DNA of 64,000 nt from positions 1 to 64,000 of the forward strand of contig NZ_FNPK01000006.1 of assembly GCF_900107285.1 (NCBI RefSeq). Direction: 5' to 3'. A model generated the notes under the pieces. That model searched no databases. It had not been told where the DNA came from and saw nothing but the letters and a program-made list of their open reading frames with translations. The position numbers and the translations under genes were made by a program. Origin of the DNA: Acinetobacter kyonggiensis (GTDB lineage: Bacteria > Pseudomonadota > Gammaproteobacteria > Pseudomonadales > Moraxellaceae). Positions 35,476-45,322 of the stretch are shown here, one piece after another. Within the stretch, counting starts at the first letter, position 1, and every line of letters begins with the position of its first letter.

Positions 35476-36480
35476 ATGTCAATTGCACAATTGATTCAAG
35501 ATGCTTGGAATAAACAAGCGAAGTGGTTAATTGTGCTTAGACCTTTGGCATGGCTTTATCGTGGTGGTTTTTTATTAAATAAAAAACTGTACCAAATGGG
35601 CATTAAATCAAGTTATCAAGCAGCTGTACCCGTAATGGTGATTGGGAATATCACCGTGGGGGGGAGTGGTAAAACACCGTTACTGATCCAACTGGTCAGT
35701 TATCTACAAAATAAAAATATTCGTGTTGGTGTGATTAGTCGTGGTTATGGTGGAAAAGGGCCTTTTCCAGCCTATGTTGATTTGGAATCTGTGCCAGATG
35801 TCGTGGGTGATGAACCTTGTTTGATTGTGCAATCAACTTGTGTTCCTATGGTGGTGGGTTCAAATCGACAACAGAGTATTGAGTATCTATTATCCAAGCA
35901 TGACTTGGACGTAATTATTAGCGATGATGGTTTGCAACATTTGGCTTTACAGCGTCAAATTGAGTGGATTGTACTGGATCAAAATCGTGGTTTAGGCAAT
36001 CAAAAATTATTACCTGAAGGCTATTTAAGAGAACCCGTAAGTCGATTAAATACAGGAACTGTGATTGAGCATGCAGCAAGTCCTAAAACGGCTTTAAACA
36101 TGCATTTAGAAGTGGATACACCCTATTTACTCAATGCAATGGAAGCTAAAACTTTTAATCCAACCAATAATTTCTATGCTGTCGTCGGAATTGGTTTTCC
36201 GCAACGTTTTTATAAAACTTTAGATTCTATCGGTATTCATCAATTTCAATGTCATGAATTTCCAGATCATTATGATTATGAAATCACCGATCTTCAATTT
36301 GAAGATACCAATCCAATCATTACCACTGAAAAAGATGCAGTGAAAATTTTGCCTTTATTAAAGCAAAACCCAGATTTTAGACGGGAAATTTGGGTCGTTC
36401 CTGTTGAAGCAGTACTTTCACCTCAGTGCTATGAGGTTTTACATCAGCAATTACAGCAAGTCGGTATTCAAATTTCTTAA
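35476..36480 (+). CDS. lpxK: tetraacyldisaccharide 4'-kinase LpxK
   Basis: An inner-membrane-associated P-loop kinase of 334 residues that phosphorylates the 4' position of the lipid A disaccharide precursor. There is a hydrophobic N-terminal helix, Walker A VIGNITVGGSGKTPLLIQL, RGYGGKG, GDEPCLI, DVIISDDGLQHLAL (the catalytic Asp/His region) and IVLDQNRGLGN. Near the C-terminus VVGIGFPQRFYKTL and TTEKDAVKI are typical of the family. It sits between msbA and kdsB. Confidence 0.94.
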   Translation: MSIAQLIQDAWNKQAKWLIVLRPLAWLYRGGFLLNKKLYQMGIKSSYQAAVPVMVIGNITVGGSGKTPLLIQLVSYLQNKNIRVGVISRGYGGKGPFPAYVDLESVPDVVGDEPCLIVQSTCVPMVVGSNRQQSIEYLLSKHDLDVIISDDGLQHLALQRQIEWIVLDQNRGLGNQKLLPEGYLREPVSRLNTGTVIEHAASPKTALNMHLEVDTPYLLNAMEAKTFNPTNNFYAVVGIGFPQRFYKTLDSIGIHQFQCHEFPDHYDYEITDLQFEDTNPIITTEKDAVKILPLLKQNPDFRREIWVVPVEAVLSPQCYEVLHQQLQQVGIQIS

Positions 36481-36492
36481 GGTTCATCATTT

Positions 36493-37254
36493 ATGAAGCA
36501 TATTGTTATTCCTGCACGTTTTGCAAGTTCACGTTTACTGGGTAAGCCATTGTTAGAAATTCATGGTCGTCCAATGATTTTGCGTGTGGTTGATCAAGCA
36601 AAAAAAGTCGCGGGTTTTGATGATTTATGTGTGGCTACGGATGATGAGCGTATTGCTGAAGTTTGTCGTGCTGAAGGTGTAGATGTAGTACTGACCCATG
36701 CAGATCATCCATCGGGTACAGATCGCTTAAGTGAGGTTGCGCGTATTAAAGGTTGGGCAAGTGAGGATATTGTGGTTAATGTGCAGGGCGATGAGCCTTT
36801 GCTTCCAGCACAATTGGTACAGCAAGTTGCACAATTATTGCAATCACAGCCTGAATCTTCCATGTCCACGTTGTGTGAACCAATTCATAGCCTAGAAGAA
36901 TTTAAGCGTGACAGCATTGTGAAAGTGGTGATGTCTAAATACAACCAAGCTTTGTATTTTAGTCGTGCGACCATTCCTTATGACCGTGATGGTGCTCAGC
37001 AAGAGGTTCAATCACTGCATCCACAAGCATATCGCCACTTAGGTTTATATGCTTATCGCGTCAATTTGCTACAAGAATATGTGTCTTGGGACATGGGTGT
37101 ATTGGAACAGCTTGAAAGCTTGGAACAATTGCGTGTACTTGAAAATGGTCATCGTATTGCGATTGCAGTTGCAGAAGCAAACTTGCCACCGGGTGTCGAT
37201 ACACAAGCCGATTTAGACCGTCTGAACGAAATGGATGTATCTTGCTTTGAGTAG
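36493..37254 (+). CDS. kdsB: CMP-Kdo synthetase KdsB
   Basis: A cytidylyltransferase of 253 residues that activates Kdo as CMP-Kdo for attachment to lipid A. Motifs: [19 protein letters not shown] at the N-terminus, [36 protein letters not shown] and [13 protein letters not shown], ending [14 protein letters not shown]. It lies in the lipid A/Kdo gene run, 12 bp after lpxK and just before the clamp-loader gene. Confidence 0.95.
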   Translation: MKHIVIPARFASSRLLGKPLLEIHGRPMILRVVDQAKKVAGFDDLCVATDDERIAEVCRAEGVDVVLTHADHPSGTDRLSEVARIKGWASEDIVVNVQGDEPLLPAQLVQQVAQLLQSQPESSMSTLCEPIHSLEEFKRDSIVKVVMSKYNQALYFSRATIPYDRDGAQQEVQSLHPQAYRHLGLYAYRVNLLQEYVSWDMGVLEQLESLEQLRVLENGHRIAIAVAEANLPPGVDTQADLDRLNEMDVSCFE

Positions 37255-37283
37255 AATTTTGGCGCAGGTTGGATTTAAATTTA

Positions 37284-38267
37284 ATGCAGAATAATGTGGT
37301 TGCACAAGTTTACCCATGGCAAAAAACGGTTTGGGATACGCTCACTGGGAGCTTCCCAAAACTTGGACATGGCTTGCTTTTTTATGGCAAAAAAGGCTGT
37401 GGTAAAGAAGCTTTTGCACAATATTTTTTGGCATGGATTTTGTGTACAAATCGACATGAGAGCAATGCTCCCTGTGGTGAATGTAGTAGTTGTCTCTGGT
37501 TAAAGTCAGATACTCATCCGAACTATGTATACATCAGTACAGATGAAGAAAATAAAAAGCAAAATGCTAAAATTAAAATTGAAAAAATTCGGGATTTATT
37601 GCCTTTTGTGCAACAAACCGTAGATGGTTGGCGTGTCATTGTGATTGAGCCAGCGGAAGCACTTAATATAGCTTCTGCAAATGCATTGTTAAAAACACTT
37701 GAGGAACCGGGTGATCGAATTGTCATTATTTTATTGGCAGATCACTATTTGAAACTTCCTGCGACCATTCGTAGCCGCTTACAGCATTTTGCTTTGGATC
37801 GTATGTCTGAAGCGCAAGCAGATGCATATTTGACTGAGTATTTACCAGATCTAGATCAGACACAAAAACAATTGTTGCTTAATTTGTCCAATCAGATGCC
37901 ACTGCAAGCAATGCAATTAGCGAATGCTGAATGGCCAAATAAACGACAAGAGTTTTTAAATGATTGGCAAAAACTCGTGACACAAAAGAATATGCCGATG
38001 GCAATTGCGACCAAGTGGAATAAAGCACTTAATTTTAGTGATTTTGTGCAAATGTTTGAATACTTGTTGTCCGATTTAATTTGTGTCAAGCTAAATCAAC
38101 AAGTCAAAAATCATGATTTGGATTTCACTGTACTATCAGAACAATATTCATTGGAGTTCTTATTTAGTATTTACGCTGACTTGCAACAATCTAAACAATT
38201 TATTGAGCAGAATGTACAAAGCAATTTGGTGCTTGATCAATTGTGTATAAAACTAATGAATATTTAA
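37284..38267 (+). CDS. holB: DNA polymerase III subunit delta'
   Basis: A clamp-loader subunit of 327 residues. The AAA+ core begins HGLLFYGKKGCGKEAFAQYF. Its P-loop ends GKE rather than GK[ST], which fits delta' because this subunit need not hydrolyse ATP. Zinc-binding cysteines are seen in CTNRHESNAPCGECSSC. The SRC-like motif appears as IRSRLQHF, and LKTLEEPGD is a sensor-region marker. I start at ATG 37284. An in-frame TTG at 37269 is possible. Its end leads straight into the PilZ gene with 17 bp between. Confidence 0.9.
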   Translation: MQNNVVAQVYPWQKTVWDTLTGSFPKLGHGLLFYGKKGCGKEAFAQYFLAWILCTNRHESNAPCGECSSCLWLKSDTHPNYVYISTDEENKKQNAKIKIEKIRDLLPFVQQTVDGWRVIVIEPAEALNIASANALLKTLEEPGDRIVIILLADHYLKLPATIRSRLQHFALDRMSEAQADAYLTEYLPDLDQTQKQLLLNLSNQMPLQAMQLANAEWPNKRQEFLNDWQKLVTQKNMPMAIATKWNKALNFSDFVQMFEYLLSDLICVKLNQQVKNHDLDFTVLSEQYSLEFLFSIYADLQQSKQFIEQNVQSNLVLDQLCIKLMNI

Positions 38268-38284
38268 ATTTAAAGGGGAATGTG

Positions 38285-38626
38285 ATGCAACCACGTATGG
38301 GCGGTATTATTCAAGTAAATATTCCAGATAAAGATACTTTGTACGCCAGTTATATGCCTTATGTTGTAGGTGGTGGTTTATTTGTTCCCACCAAGCAACC
38401 GATTAAATTGGGTGAAGAAGTTTTTGTACTGGCAACTTTACCTGAACAATCACAGAAAATCCCTTTAACGGGTAAAGTAATTTGGATTTCACAAAAACAA
38501 AATGGAATTAAATTACAAGGGTTTGGTATGCAGCTTTCAGGAGAGAAAGGCATTTATTACAAATCAGAAGCCGAAAAATTGCTTGCAGGTATTAAGTCTG
38601 AAGGACGAAGTAGTTACACTATGTAG
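38285..38626 (+). CDS. pilZ: PilZ domain type IV pilus assembly protein
   Basis: A PilZ-fold protein of 113 residues, the size of type IV pilus PilZ (about 118 in Pseudomonas). It has GGIIQVNIPDKDTLYASY, then GGGLFVPT, GEEVFVLATLPEQ and IPLTGKVIW. The c-di-GMP-binding RxxxR motif is missing, as in the pilus-type PilZ that does not bind c-di-GMP. In relatives PilZ works with the pilus ATPase PilB and FimX. ATG 38285 is preceded by AAAGGGG. The order holB-pilZ-tatD is conserved in pseudomonads and relatives. Confidence 0.88.
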   Translation: MQPRMGGIIQVNIPDKDTLYASYMPYVVGGGLFVPTKQPIKLGEEVFVLATLPEQSQKIPLTGKVIWISQKQNGIKLQGFGMQLSGEKGIYYKSEAEKLLAGIKSEGRSSYTM

Positions 38627-38653
38627 TTGTTTAAACTCTTTTAGGATTTTACC

Positions 38654-39427
38654 GTGTTTGTAGATACGCATTGCCATTTAACCTTGCTTGATTTAACGCC
38701 TTATGATGGCAATTTAGATTTAGCATTAGCACAGGCGCGTGAAGCAGGTGTATCCAAATTCATGAGTATTTCGGTTGATCTAGATGATCATATCGAGCTT
38801 GCTAAAATTGCAGCACGTCATGACGATGTTGGATACAGTGTTGGTGTTCATCCTTGTGAAGACCCTGCGACGATGGCACGTGCAACCACAGATTATTTAA
38901 TTGAGCTTGCACAAGCAGAAAAAGTTTGGGCGATTGGTGAAACAGGTCTAGATTATTTTCACAGTACAGACTTTATTGCAGAGCAAAAAGAATGCTTTGC
39001 ACGGCATATTCATGCTTCTCAGGTGGTGAAAAAACCTGTAGTTGTGCATACTCGTTCTGCAAAGCATGACACGGTTGATGTTATTCGTGCTGAAAAGTCG
39101 ACCCATGGTATTTTGCATTGTTTTACTGAAGATTGGGAAACTGCCAAAGCCGTGCTTGATTGTGGTTATTATGTGTCATTTTCAGGTATCGTTTCGTTTA
39201 AAAATGCCCAAGATTTAAGAGATGTAGCGAAGCAAGTACCACTTGATCGTGTTCTGATTGAAACGGATAGTCCTTATCTTGCCCCGATGCCTTATCGAGG
39301 AAAATCTAATGAGCCAAAATACGTTCCCTATGTAGCCAAAGCCTTAAGTGACGTATATGATAAGTCCATTGAGGAAATCGCTTTCATTACTATGCAAAAC
39401 TTTGAAAACCTCCTTAATTTAAAGTAA
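38654..39427 (+). CDS. tatD: TatD family metal-dependent hydrolase/DNase
   Basis: A TIM-barrel metallohydrolase of 257 residues. Metal ligands are visible in FVDTHCHL (two His), GETGLDYF (Glu), HTRSAKHD (His), HCFTEDWE (His) and LIETDSPYLAP (Asp). It starts with GTG at 38654, which fits the universal N-terminal metal motif directly after. Related enzymes are 3'-5' exonucleases on DNA and RNA or D-aminoacyl-tRNA deacylases. This locus, after pilZ, matches the YcfH-type TatD of Gammaproteobacteria. Confidence 0.9.
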   Translation: MFVDTHCHLTLLDLTPYDGNLDLALAQAREAGVSKFMSISVDLDDHIELAKIAARHDDVGYSVGVHPCEDPATMARATTDYLIELAQAEKVWAIGETGLDYFHSTDFIAEQKECFARHIHASQVVKKPVVVHTRSAKHDTVDVIRAEKSTHGILHCFTEDWETAKAVLDCGYYVSFSGIVSFKNAQDLRDVAKQVPLDRVLIETDSPYLAPMPYRGKSNEPKYVPYVAKALSDVYDKSIEEIAFITMQNFENLLNLK

Positions 39428-39466
39428 ATAATTCGAATTGATATAAGCGCATAAGAGAGTTACAGA

Positions 39467-40090
39467 GTGAAGATGGATCGTCAGGCTCAGTTTCGGGCAA
39501 GAGAAGCGTTAATTTTTCAAGTTGCAGAGCAACTATTGTTAGAAAATGGCGAATCAGGAATGACACTTGATGCGTTGGCAGCAGAACTGGATCTTGCCAA
39601 AGGGACTCTGTATAAACATTTTCAAAGTAAAGATGAACTCTATATGCTTCTTATTATTCGTAATGAGAACATGTTATTAGAAATGATAAAGGATGCCGAA
39701 AAGGCTTTTCCAGAGCATTTAGCATTTTTTATGTTACATCATTTGCACCATCCTGAACGCACAGTATTGTTCCATCAAATTGAAGAACGTCTTTCTACGA
39801 CAGGTGTTGGTATTCATCTTTTGTTTAGTGAGCTTTATCAGGTACGAAAACAGCGTTTGCGAATTATCTTCCGAATGACTGAAAGTTATTTAGAAAACAT
39901 TCAAAGTGCGATGTCTGTGCGTGACTATTTGGCTTCAATTTGGGCTTTAACACATGGTGCGGCAGCAATATTAAATTCTAGCTTCTATCAGCGTTATTTA
40001 GGTTCACGCGATACACTTCGTGTTGCCTATATCGATCAGGCTTTGGCGATGCCCAAGAAGCAAATGAGTTCAACGGAACAGTTCGCTTAA
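39467..40090 (+). CDS. TetR/AcrR family transcriptional regulator
   Basis: A regulator of 207 residues with an N-terminal TetR-type helix-turn-helix at about residues 15-60 (ALIFQVAEQLLLENGE, MTLDALAAELDLAKGTLYKHF and SKDELY). The C-terminal domain is not assignable to a ligand. It starts with GTG, or with ATG two codons later; GAGAG upstream suits the GTG. It ends 9 bp before gspH. Whether it controls the pseudopilin genes is unknown, though the spacing suggests co-transcription. Confidence 0.88.
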   Translation: MKMDRQAQFRAREALIFQVAEQLLLENGESGMTLDALAAELDLAKGTLYKHFQSKDELYMLLIIRNENMLLEMIKDAEKAFPEHLAFFMLHHLHHPERTVLFHQIEERLSTTGVGIHLLFSELYQVRKQRLRIIFRMTESYLENIQSAMSVRDYLASIWALTHGAAAILNSSFYQRYLGSRDTLRVAYIDQALAMPKKQMSSTEQFA

Positions 40091-40099
40091 AGGTCAGTT

Positions 40100-40660
40100 A
40101 TGAAGCACACAAAATCAGCATCAATTCGTGGTTTCACTCTAATAGAATTGATGGTGGTTATTGTGATTATGGCAATTATGACCTCTCTAATTTTAACCAA
40201 TATTAATGGAGTGGATCAGCGTAAAGCGATGCAAGCACGAGAAGTGTTTATTATGGATTTGCGCAGGATTAACCGAGAAGCCAATGATCAAGCACGCATT
40301 TTTGCACTTGATGTTCAAACTGCAACCGATGTATCACCATTTCGTTATGCTGTGATTGAATATTTAGTTCCATCCATTCAAGCTACACAAACATCTCAAA
40401 TTTCTAAAAATCAAAAATGGCAAAACTATGCCGAATTTAAACCGCGTGATTTACCTGAGCAAGTTTCTTTCAATGTGCAGTCACTCGATCAGCAATATGA
40501 AAATGCCAATAATGATGATTTGCTTAATACCAATGCACCAAAATTACTGTGGTTAGGCAATGGTGAAGCAAAACCAGTCCGTATCCAATTTTATTTTGAA
40601 CAACGCCCAATTGGTGAAGAAATTGAGATTGATCATTTAGGTAAAATCAATGAAAGCTAG
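40100..40660 (+). CDS. gspH: type II secretion minor pseudopilin GspH
   Basis: A prepilin-like protein of 186 residues. The prepilin peptidase site is Gly11/Phe12 in RGFTLIELMVVIVIMA, with Glu16 at position +5 and a long hydrophobic helix behind it. The C-terminal globular domain is GspH-like. It is first of four overlapping or adjacent pseudopilin genes in the order H-I-J-K, which identifies them jointly. It overlaps gspI by 11 bases. The core T2SS genes (gspC-G, L, M) are not in this window. Confidence 0.9.
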   Translation: MKHTKSASIRGFTLIELMVVIVIMAIMTSLILTNINGVDQRKAMQAREVFIMDLRRINREANDQARIFALDVQTATDVSPFRYAVIEYLVPSIQATQTSQISKNQKWQNYAEFKPRDLPEQVSFNVQSLDQQYENANNDDLLNTNAPKLLWLGNGEAKPVRIQFYFEQRPIGEEIEIDHLGKINES

Positions 40661-41063
40661 ATATTCAAAGCAGAGCTATCTCACTTATCGCCACTCAGGA
40701 TTTACATTGCTTGAAGTGATGGTTGCTTTGGCTATTTTTGCTACAGCAGCAATCGCATTGACTAAGGTTGCAATGCAATATACCCAAGCCACGTCTAATG
40801 CCATTTTGCGCACGAAAGCACAATTTGTGGCGTTAAATGAAGTTGCTGTGATGGAAATTAATCAAGAGTGGTTGCAAGGAACACAGTCAAAACAGATTAC
40901 GCAGCAGAGTGAAACTTGGCAAATTGATAAATCTGCACAATCAACCATGAGTCCAAATGTGCAACGCATTGAGGTTCAAGTCAGCTTATTTAATGCTGAA
41001 GCAGGCAAAGTAGAATCAGGAATCACGCACTTGGTTTTCTTTAACCATAAGGTTGAATCATGA
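40650..41063 (+). CDS. gspI: type II secretion minor pseudopilin GspI
   Basis: A protein of 137 residues. The prepilin site is Gly17/Phe18 in SGFTLLEVMVALAIFATAA with Glu22 at +5. In the family GspI starts assembly of the pseudopilus tip with GspJ and GspK. Overlaps gspH by 11 bases and gspJ by 4. Confidence 0.92.
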   Translation: MKARYSKQSYLTYRHSGFTLLEVMVALAIFATAAIALTKVAMQYTQATSNAILRTKAQFVALNEVAVMEINQEWLQGTQSKQITQQSETWQIDKSAQSTMSPNVQRIEVQVSLFNAEAGKVESGITHLVFFNHKVES

Positions 41064-41698
41064 AAAACCAGCAAAAGAAGAATAAAAAAGGTTTTACTTT
41101 GGTTGAGTTGTTGGTTGCGATTGCTATTTTTACCGTGCTTTCGGCATTGGGTTGGAAAGTTTTTGATTACTTGATTAAAGTCAAAGAGCGTAATACTGAA
41201 CATGAGATTAATTTAGGACAGCTACAGGAAGCTTACCAGCAATTTTTGCGTGATACCGTTCAAGCCGTGCCGCTGACTGCAAATATAAAGAGTGAGATTC
41301 AACCTGCCTTGGTTTTGCAGAATGGGCGTTTTAGTTTTAGTAAAACAGGTGTAACCGATCCTTTACAGCAGGGTATTTCACCAGATGAGCGTGTGGAATA
41401 TCAATACCGTGCGGATGAAAAAAAACTGTATCGCCTAAAATACCGCCATTTAAATAGTACTGGACGTGAACAACCCGAGTCGAGTGTTTTGTTAAGTGAA
41501 GTAGATCAGTTTGAAGTAATTGTGTTAAATCCAAATGAAGCAACTTCATGGCCAGATGCGCAAGCTGATTTAATGGATATCACGCAAAAACAACGCTTAC
41601 CGAAAGGGATTAAAATTAAATTAACAGTTAAAGATGTTGCTTATGAATGGATTTTTAGCCTGTTAAATACAGACTATTTAAAATCCGCAGGACAATAA
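41060..41698 (+). CDS. gspJ: type II secretion minor pseudopilin GspJ
   Basis: A protein of 212 residues. The prepilin site is Gly11/Phe12 in KGFTLVELLVAIAIFTVLS, Glu16 at +5. The globular part includes RVEYQYRADEKKLYRLKYR, typical of GspJ. It begins with an ATGA overlap with gspI and is the third member of the pseudopilus tip complex. Confidence 0.92.
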   Translation: MKNQQKKNKKGFTLVELLVAIAIFTVLSALGWKVFDYLIKVKERNTEHEINLGQLQEAYQQFLRDTVQAVPLTANIKSEIQPALVLQNGRFSFSKTGVTDPLQQGISPDERVEYQYRADEKKLYRLKYRHLNSTGREQPESSVLLSEVDQFEVIVLNPNEATSWPDAQADLMDITQKQRLPKGIKIKLTVKDVAYEWIFSLLNTDYLKSAGQ

Positions 41699-41743
41699 TT
41701 AAAACCACCATGCAAATAATTCAACGTCATAAGGTCTAAACAA

Positions 41744-42697
41744 TTGAGCATCAAGCAGCAACAAGGTATTGCCTTAATCACGATATTGGTAATGGTGGCA
41801 TTAGCGACTATTCTTGCTGCGACCATTGCAAAACGTCAGGCGAATACTGCGGAGAATACAGCCTATTTAATGCGTCAAAATCAATCCTTGTTGTATGCTA
41901 AAAGTGCGGAAGCTTTCTTTTCAGAGCTTTTGGTGGATGATGCAAATAATGCTGGTGCTGTGGATCATTTACAAGAAAATTGGGCAAAACCGATGCCTGC
42001 TTTTCCAGTTGAAGACGGCTTTGTCTCTGGAACTTTGCAAGACGAATCGGGTAAATTTAATTTAAATAGTTTGGTGAATGCTGAAGGTGTAGCAAATCCT
42101 CAGGCAAAATTGTGGTTTGAACAGCTCTTGCTACGTGTCGGTTTGTCAGAAAAATTAAGTGAAGCGGTTATTGATTGGCAGGATACTAATGACGAAACCA
42201 GTGGTACGATGGGAGCAGAAAATGGCTATTATCAAGGATTGCCACAGAGTTATTTAGCTGCAAATGCGAAGTTTCATAGTGTAGAAGAGCTTAAATTGGT
42301 TCGTGGTTTTGAAGATCAGAAGTATTTGCAAATCGTGGATTATGTTAGTGCCTTACCTGCATCGGACAGCAAGGTGAATGTAAATACAGCCCCAGCTATG
42401 CTGCTTGCGAGTCTAGACCCTAAATTGGATATTAAAGCTGTTGAACAAGCTTTACAAAAACGCCAAGCCAATTTGGAGCATTTTTCTAATATTAATGATC
42501 TTTGGGCAACGGAGCCTTTTAAACAAGTAAATCCTGATGTGCAAAGTCAAGTCAATGCTTTGTTGGGTGTGCAATCCAATTATTTTAAAGCTAAAATTGA
42601 AGTGTTGCTGAGTGAGCGTAAACGTCAGTTTAGTAGTGATTTAGTCCGTAAAGATAAAACAGTGTATGTTGTATATCGAAGTATGGCACCATTTTAA
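41744..42697 (+). CDS. gspK: type II secretion minor pseudopilin GspK
   Basis: A protein of 317 residues, the largest pseudopilin and the tip of the complex. The prepilin-like site is Gly8/Ile9 in QQGIALITILVMVALATIL. The +5 residue is Thr, not Glu, which is the known peculiarity of GspK. Later motifs are DESGKFNLNSL, VIDWQDTNDE (the calcium-binding region) and VNVNTAPAMLLASL. The start is TTG at 41744 with AAGGTCT upstream. No ATG exists that would keep the signal sequence whole. Confidence 0.92.
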   Translation: MSIKQQQGIALITILVMVALATILAATIAKRQANTAENTAYLMRQNQSLLYAKSAEAFFSELLVDDANNAGAVDHLQENWAKPMPAFPVEDGFVSGTLQDESGKFNLNSLVNAEGVANPQAKLWFEQLLLRVGLSEKLSEAVIDWQDTNDETSGTMGAENGYYQGLPQSYLAANAKFHSVEELKLVRGFEDQKYLQIVDYVSALPASDSKVNVNTAPAMLLASLDPKLDIKAVEQALQKRQANLEHFSNINDLWATEPFKQVNPDVQSQVNALLGVQSNYFKAKIEVLLSERKRQFSSDLVRKDKTVYVVYRSMAPF

Positions 42698-42839
42698 TTA
42701 GATGGATCACTCAGTTGGCTATGCTGTTTTATCGCCATGCAGTTTCCCAATTACATTGAACAGTAAAATTAATGCGCAGACTTTCACTTTTGCTTTATAA
42801 TCCAATTTAATTCACAAATTTTGGATTGCATCACGGCAC

Positions 42840-43436
42840 ATGTTAATTCGTAAGTTATTTAAGTTTGAAAATGCTCATATCGTGCGAAATTGCACATCGG
42901 ATCGCTGTAAGCGTTCAATTCATGGCCATAGTTATAAAGTTGAATTATTGCTTAAAGCTTCGAAGCTAGATCATGGTCAAATGGTGTATGACTTTGGGTT
43001 GTTGAAGGGTGTCATTAAAGATATTTTCGATAGTTTCGATCATGCCATTTGTTTTTGGCAGCATGATGATGCTGAATATATTGATGCTTGCAAAAAATTT
43101 AGTGCGCGTTGGGTATCTTTACCTGTTTCGCCATCAGCAGAACAATTTTCACGTATTTTTTTCTATTTAGCTCAACAAGTATTGGCATCTACAATTACCC
43201 AAAATGGGGAAGGTGATGTGGAGGTTTACTCGGTCATTGTGCATGAAACAGATACAGGTTATGCACAAAGCTTTGTAGAAGATATTGAAAATGAGCAAAT
43301 GGGTGTGCTTAGTCTTGAACAAATCGTGTTCTCTGAACAAGTTCAAGCTGAATGGGCAGACTCAACGATGTATAAAAAACTACAACAAGGAATTAAATTC
43401 CAAAACCCAAGTGTCGATCTTCAAGTCAAAATTTAA
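42840..43436 (+). CDS. queD: 6-carboxytetrahydropterin synthase family (QueD-like)
   Basis: A PTPS-fold enzyme of 198 residues, longer than the usual 120 for QueD. Zinc-binding histidines are visible in FENAHIV and HGHSYKVEL, and a catalytic-type cysteine in CTSDRCKRSIHGH. DHGQMVYDFGLLK and DSFDHAI complete the core, and VIVHETDTGYA holds the substrate-binding Glu. The extra C-terminal about 60 residues are Gln/Glu-rich and not assignable. It likely acts in queuosine precursor synthesis. The upstream 140 bp contain a TATAAT at 42796, a possible -10 box, but no clear preQ1 riboswitch. Confidence 0.85.
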   Translation: MLIRKLFKFENAHIVRNCTSDRCKRSIHGHSYKVELLLKASKLDHGQMVYDFGLLKGVIKDIFDSFDHAICFWQHDDAEYIDACKKFSARWVSLPVSPSAEQFSRIFFYLAQQVLASTITQNGEGDVEVYSVIVHETDTGYAQSFVEDIENEQMGVLSLEQIVFSEQVQAEWADSTMYKKLQQGIKFQNPSVDLQVKI

Positions 43437-43485
43437 AGACGGAACTACATTTGGGTCAGTTTTCAACAAGGATTAGGAAGTAGTC

Positions 43486-44199
43486 ATGTCTTTAACTGAA
43501 CAACAGCAGATTAAATTGGATAAAATTCAATTGGATGCGGGTTGGAAAAGTGGTTTGAGTGAATTTTTGCTCAGTCCAAAAATGGATGAGTTAAAAGACT
43601 TTCTTGTTCAGGAAAAAAAAGCAGATAAAGTAATTTATCCACCAAGCTCACTGATTTTTAATGCATTAAATACTACGCCTTTAGCCAATGTTAAAGTGGT
43701 GATTTTGGGGCAGGATCCATATCACGGACCAAATCAGGCACATGGATTAAGTTTTTCAGTTCAGAAAGGGGTTGCAATCCCCCCATCTTTACGTAATATT
43801 TTTCATGAGCTAAATACAGATTTGGCTATTGTTAAACCGATCCATGGTGATTTAACTCGCTGGGCTGAACAAGGTGTGTTGTTGCTCAATGCAGTATTGA
43901 CTGTTGAAGCTGGTCAGCCGACTTCGCATCAAAAACGGGGTTGGGAAGACTTTACTGATCATGTGATTGATGTTTTAAATGAACAGCGTGACCATGTGGT
44001 TTTTATTCTTTGGGGTGCGTATGCGCAGCGTAAAGGACAACGCATTGATCAAAATAAGCACTTGGTATTAAAGGCTGCTCATCCTTCACCATTGGCGGCA
44101 AATCGTGGTGGTTTTTTTGGTTGTAAAGTATTTTCGAAATCGAATAATTATCTGAAACAAAATGGCATTGAGCCTATAAATTGGCAGCTGGACGCATGA
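43486..44199 (+). CDS. ung: uracil-DNA glycosylase
   Basis: A family 1 uracil-DNA glycosylase of 237 residues that removes uracil from DNA. The water-activating loop is [18 protein letters not shown] (Asp77), the uracil-binding region [18 protein letters not shown], and the DNA-minor-groove loop [28 protein letters not shown] lies upstream of the ATG. The stop overlaps the next gene's ATG by 4 bases. Confidence 0.96.
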   Translation: MSLTEQQQIKLDKIQLDAGWKSGLSEFLLSPKMDELKDFLVQEKKADKVIYPPSSLIFNALNTTPLANVKVVILGQDPYHGPNQAHGLSFSVQKGVAIPPSLRNIFHELNTDLAIVKPIHGDLTRWAEQGVLLLNAVLTVEAGQPTSHQKRGWEDFTDHVIDVLNEQRDHVVFILWGAYAQRKGQRIDQNKHLVLKAAHPSPLAANRGGFFGCKVFSKSNNYLKQNGIEPINWQLDA

Positions 44200-45320
44200 C
44201 ACTATCTCCTGAACTACGAAGTTATCATTCCGATCTAATTGTAGAGGAAGCAAAGAATGGCTGGCGCATTGTTCGCCTGAATCGCCCGAAATCTCTACAT
44301 GCTTTAGATGAATCAATCGTCACTGCACTATTAAAAGTGTTCCAAGATTTTCACCATGATGATGCCGTAAAAGCAATCTGGTTAGATTCCACAACTCCTA
44401 AAGCATTCTGTGCAGGTGGCGATGTTCGTAAACTTCGTCAGTTGGTCATTAACGATGAAGTGGATACTGCAAATAAATTCTTTGAACAAGAATATGCATT
44501 AGATTTGTTGTTACATAATTATGCTAAGCCTGTACTGGTTTGGGGTGAAGGTTATGTCATGGGTGGTGGGCTAGGGTTGTTTATGGCCGCACCATTTCGC
44601 CTTGTGACTCCATATTCACGTTTAGCGATGCCTGAAATTAATATTGGCTTATATCCAGATGTGGGGGCTACACGTTTCTTGGCAGATCGTGGTGCAATCG
44701 GTTTGTTTACGGGCTTAACGGGTTCAATTATGACCGCAGCGGGTGCTTATGGCATTGGTTGGGCAACCCATATCTGTGATGCACAACGTGATAATGTGCT
44801 GGAAAAACTAATTAATATTGATTGGGGACATTATCCTGCTGGTGATTTTCGTGCCATCGATGACACTTTAAATAGTATGCATCGTCCAGTCGGGCCTGGA
44901 CCACTACAAAATTCATTAGATGTGATTCAAAGTGTTTGTCGCGGTGTTAGTTTTGAGCATGATTACGAATCTATTATTGGTTTGAGTGATGCAAGAAGTG
45001 ATTGGTTGCGTCAAGCCAGTGAAAATTTGCAAAAAGGTTCGCCGACTACAGCTGCTTTAACATGGTTGTTATGGCAATGGGGTAAACAAGTGCATTCTTG
45101 GAATGAAGTTTTTGAACTTGAGACCCAAATTTCGGATTGGAAAATTCGTCATCCAGATTTTGTCGAGGGTGTTCGTGCACGTTTAGTGGATAAAGATCTT
45201 TCCCCAGAATGGAAAAAGGGTGTTGATTTCTCACTTAAAGCAATTTTGTCAGATTGTCCGCCTGTGACCAAAAATGAGAGTTGGAATAATCTGTTGAAAC
45301 ATTATGCTGTGATCGGTTAA
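44196..45320 (+). CDS. enoyl-CoA hydratase/isomerase family, 3-hydroxyisobutyryl-CoA hydrolase-like
   Basis: A crotonase-fold enzyme of 374 residues. The oxyanion hole/CoA region is [10 protein letters not shown] and the second glycine-rich element [39 protein letters not shown] contains the Glu and Asp pair seen in 3-hydroxyisobutyryl-CoA hydrolases, which at about 350-380 residues are longer than plain hydratases. It may act in valine breakdown or on another short acyl-CoA, and substrate is unproven. ATG 44196 overlaps the ung stop by 4 bases, and tadA follows after 2 bases. Confidence 0.85.
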   Translation: MTLSPELRSYHSDLIVEEAKNGWRIVRLNRPKSLHALDESIVTALLKVFQDFHHDDAVKAIWLDSTTPKAFCAGGDVRKLRQLVINDEVDTANKFFEQEYALDLLLHNYAKPVLVWGEGYVMGGGLGLFMAAPFRLVTPYSRLAMPEINIGLYPDVGATRFLADRGAIGLFTGLTGSIMTAAGAYGIGWATHICDAQRDNVLEKLINIDWGHYPAGDFRAIDDTLNSMHRPVGPGPLQNSLDVIQSVCRGVSFEHDYESIIGLSDARSDWLRQASENLQKGSPTTAALTWLLWQWGKQVHSWNEVFELETQISDWKIRHPDFVEGVRARLVDKDLSPEWKKGVDFSLKAILSDCPPVTKNESWNNLLKHYAVIG

Positions 45321-45322
45321 GA

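Noticed and set aside
42700..42839. preQ1 riboswitch before queD
   Set aside because: No compact H-type pseudoknot with the conserved A-rich tail could be recognised. Only a TATAAT box is visible.
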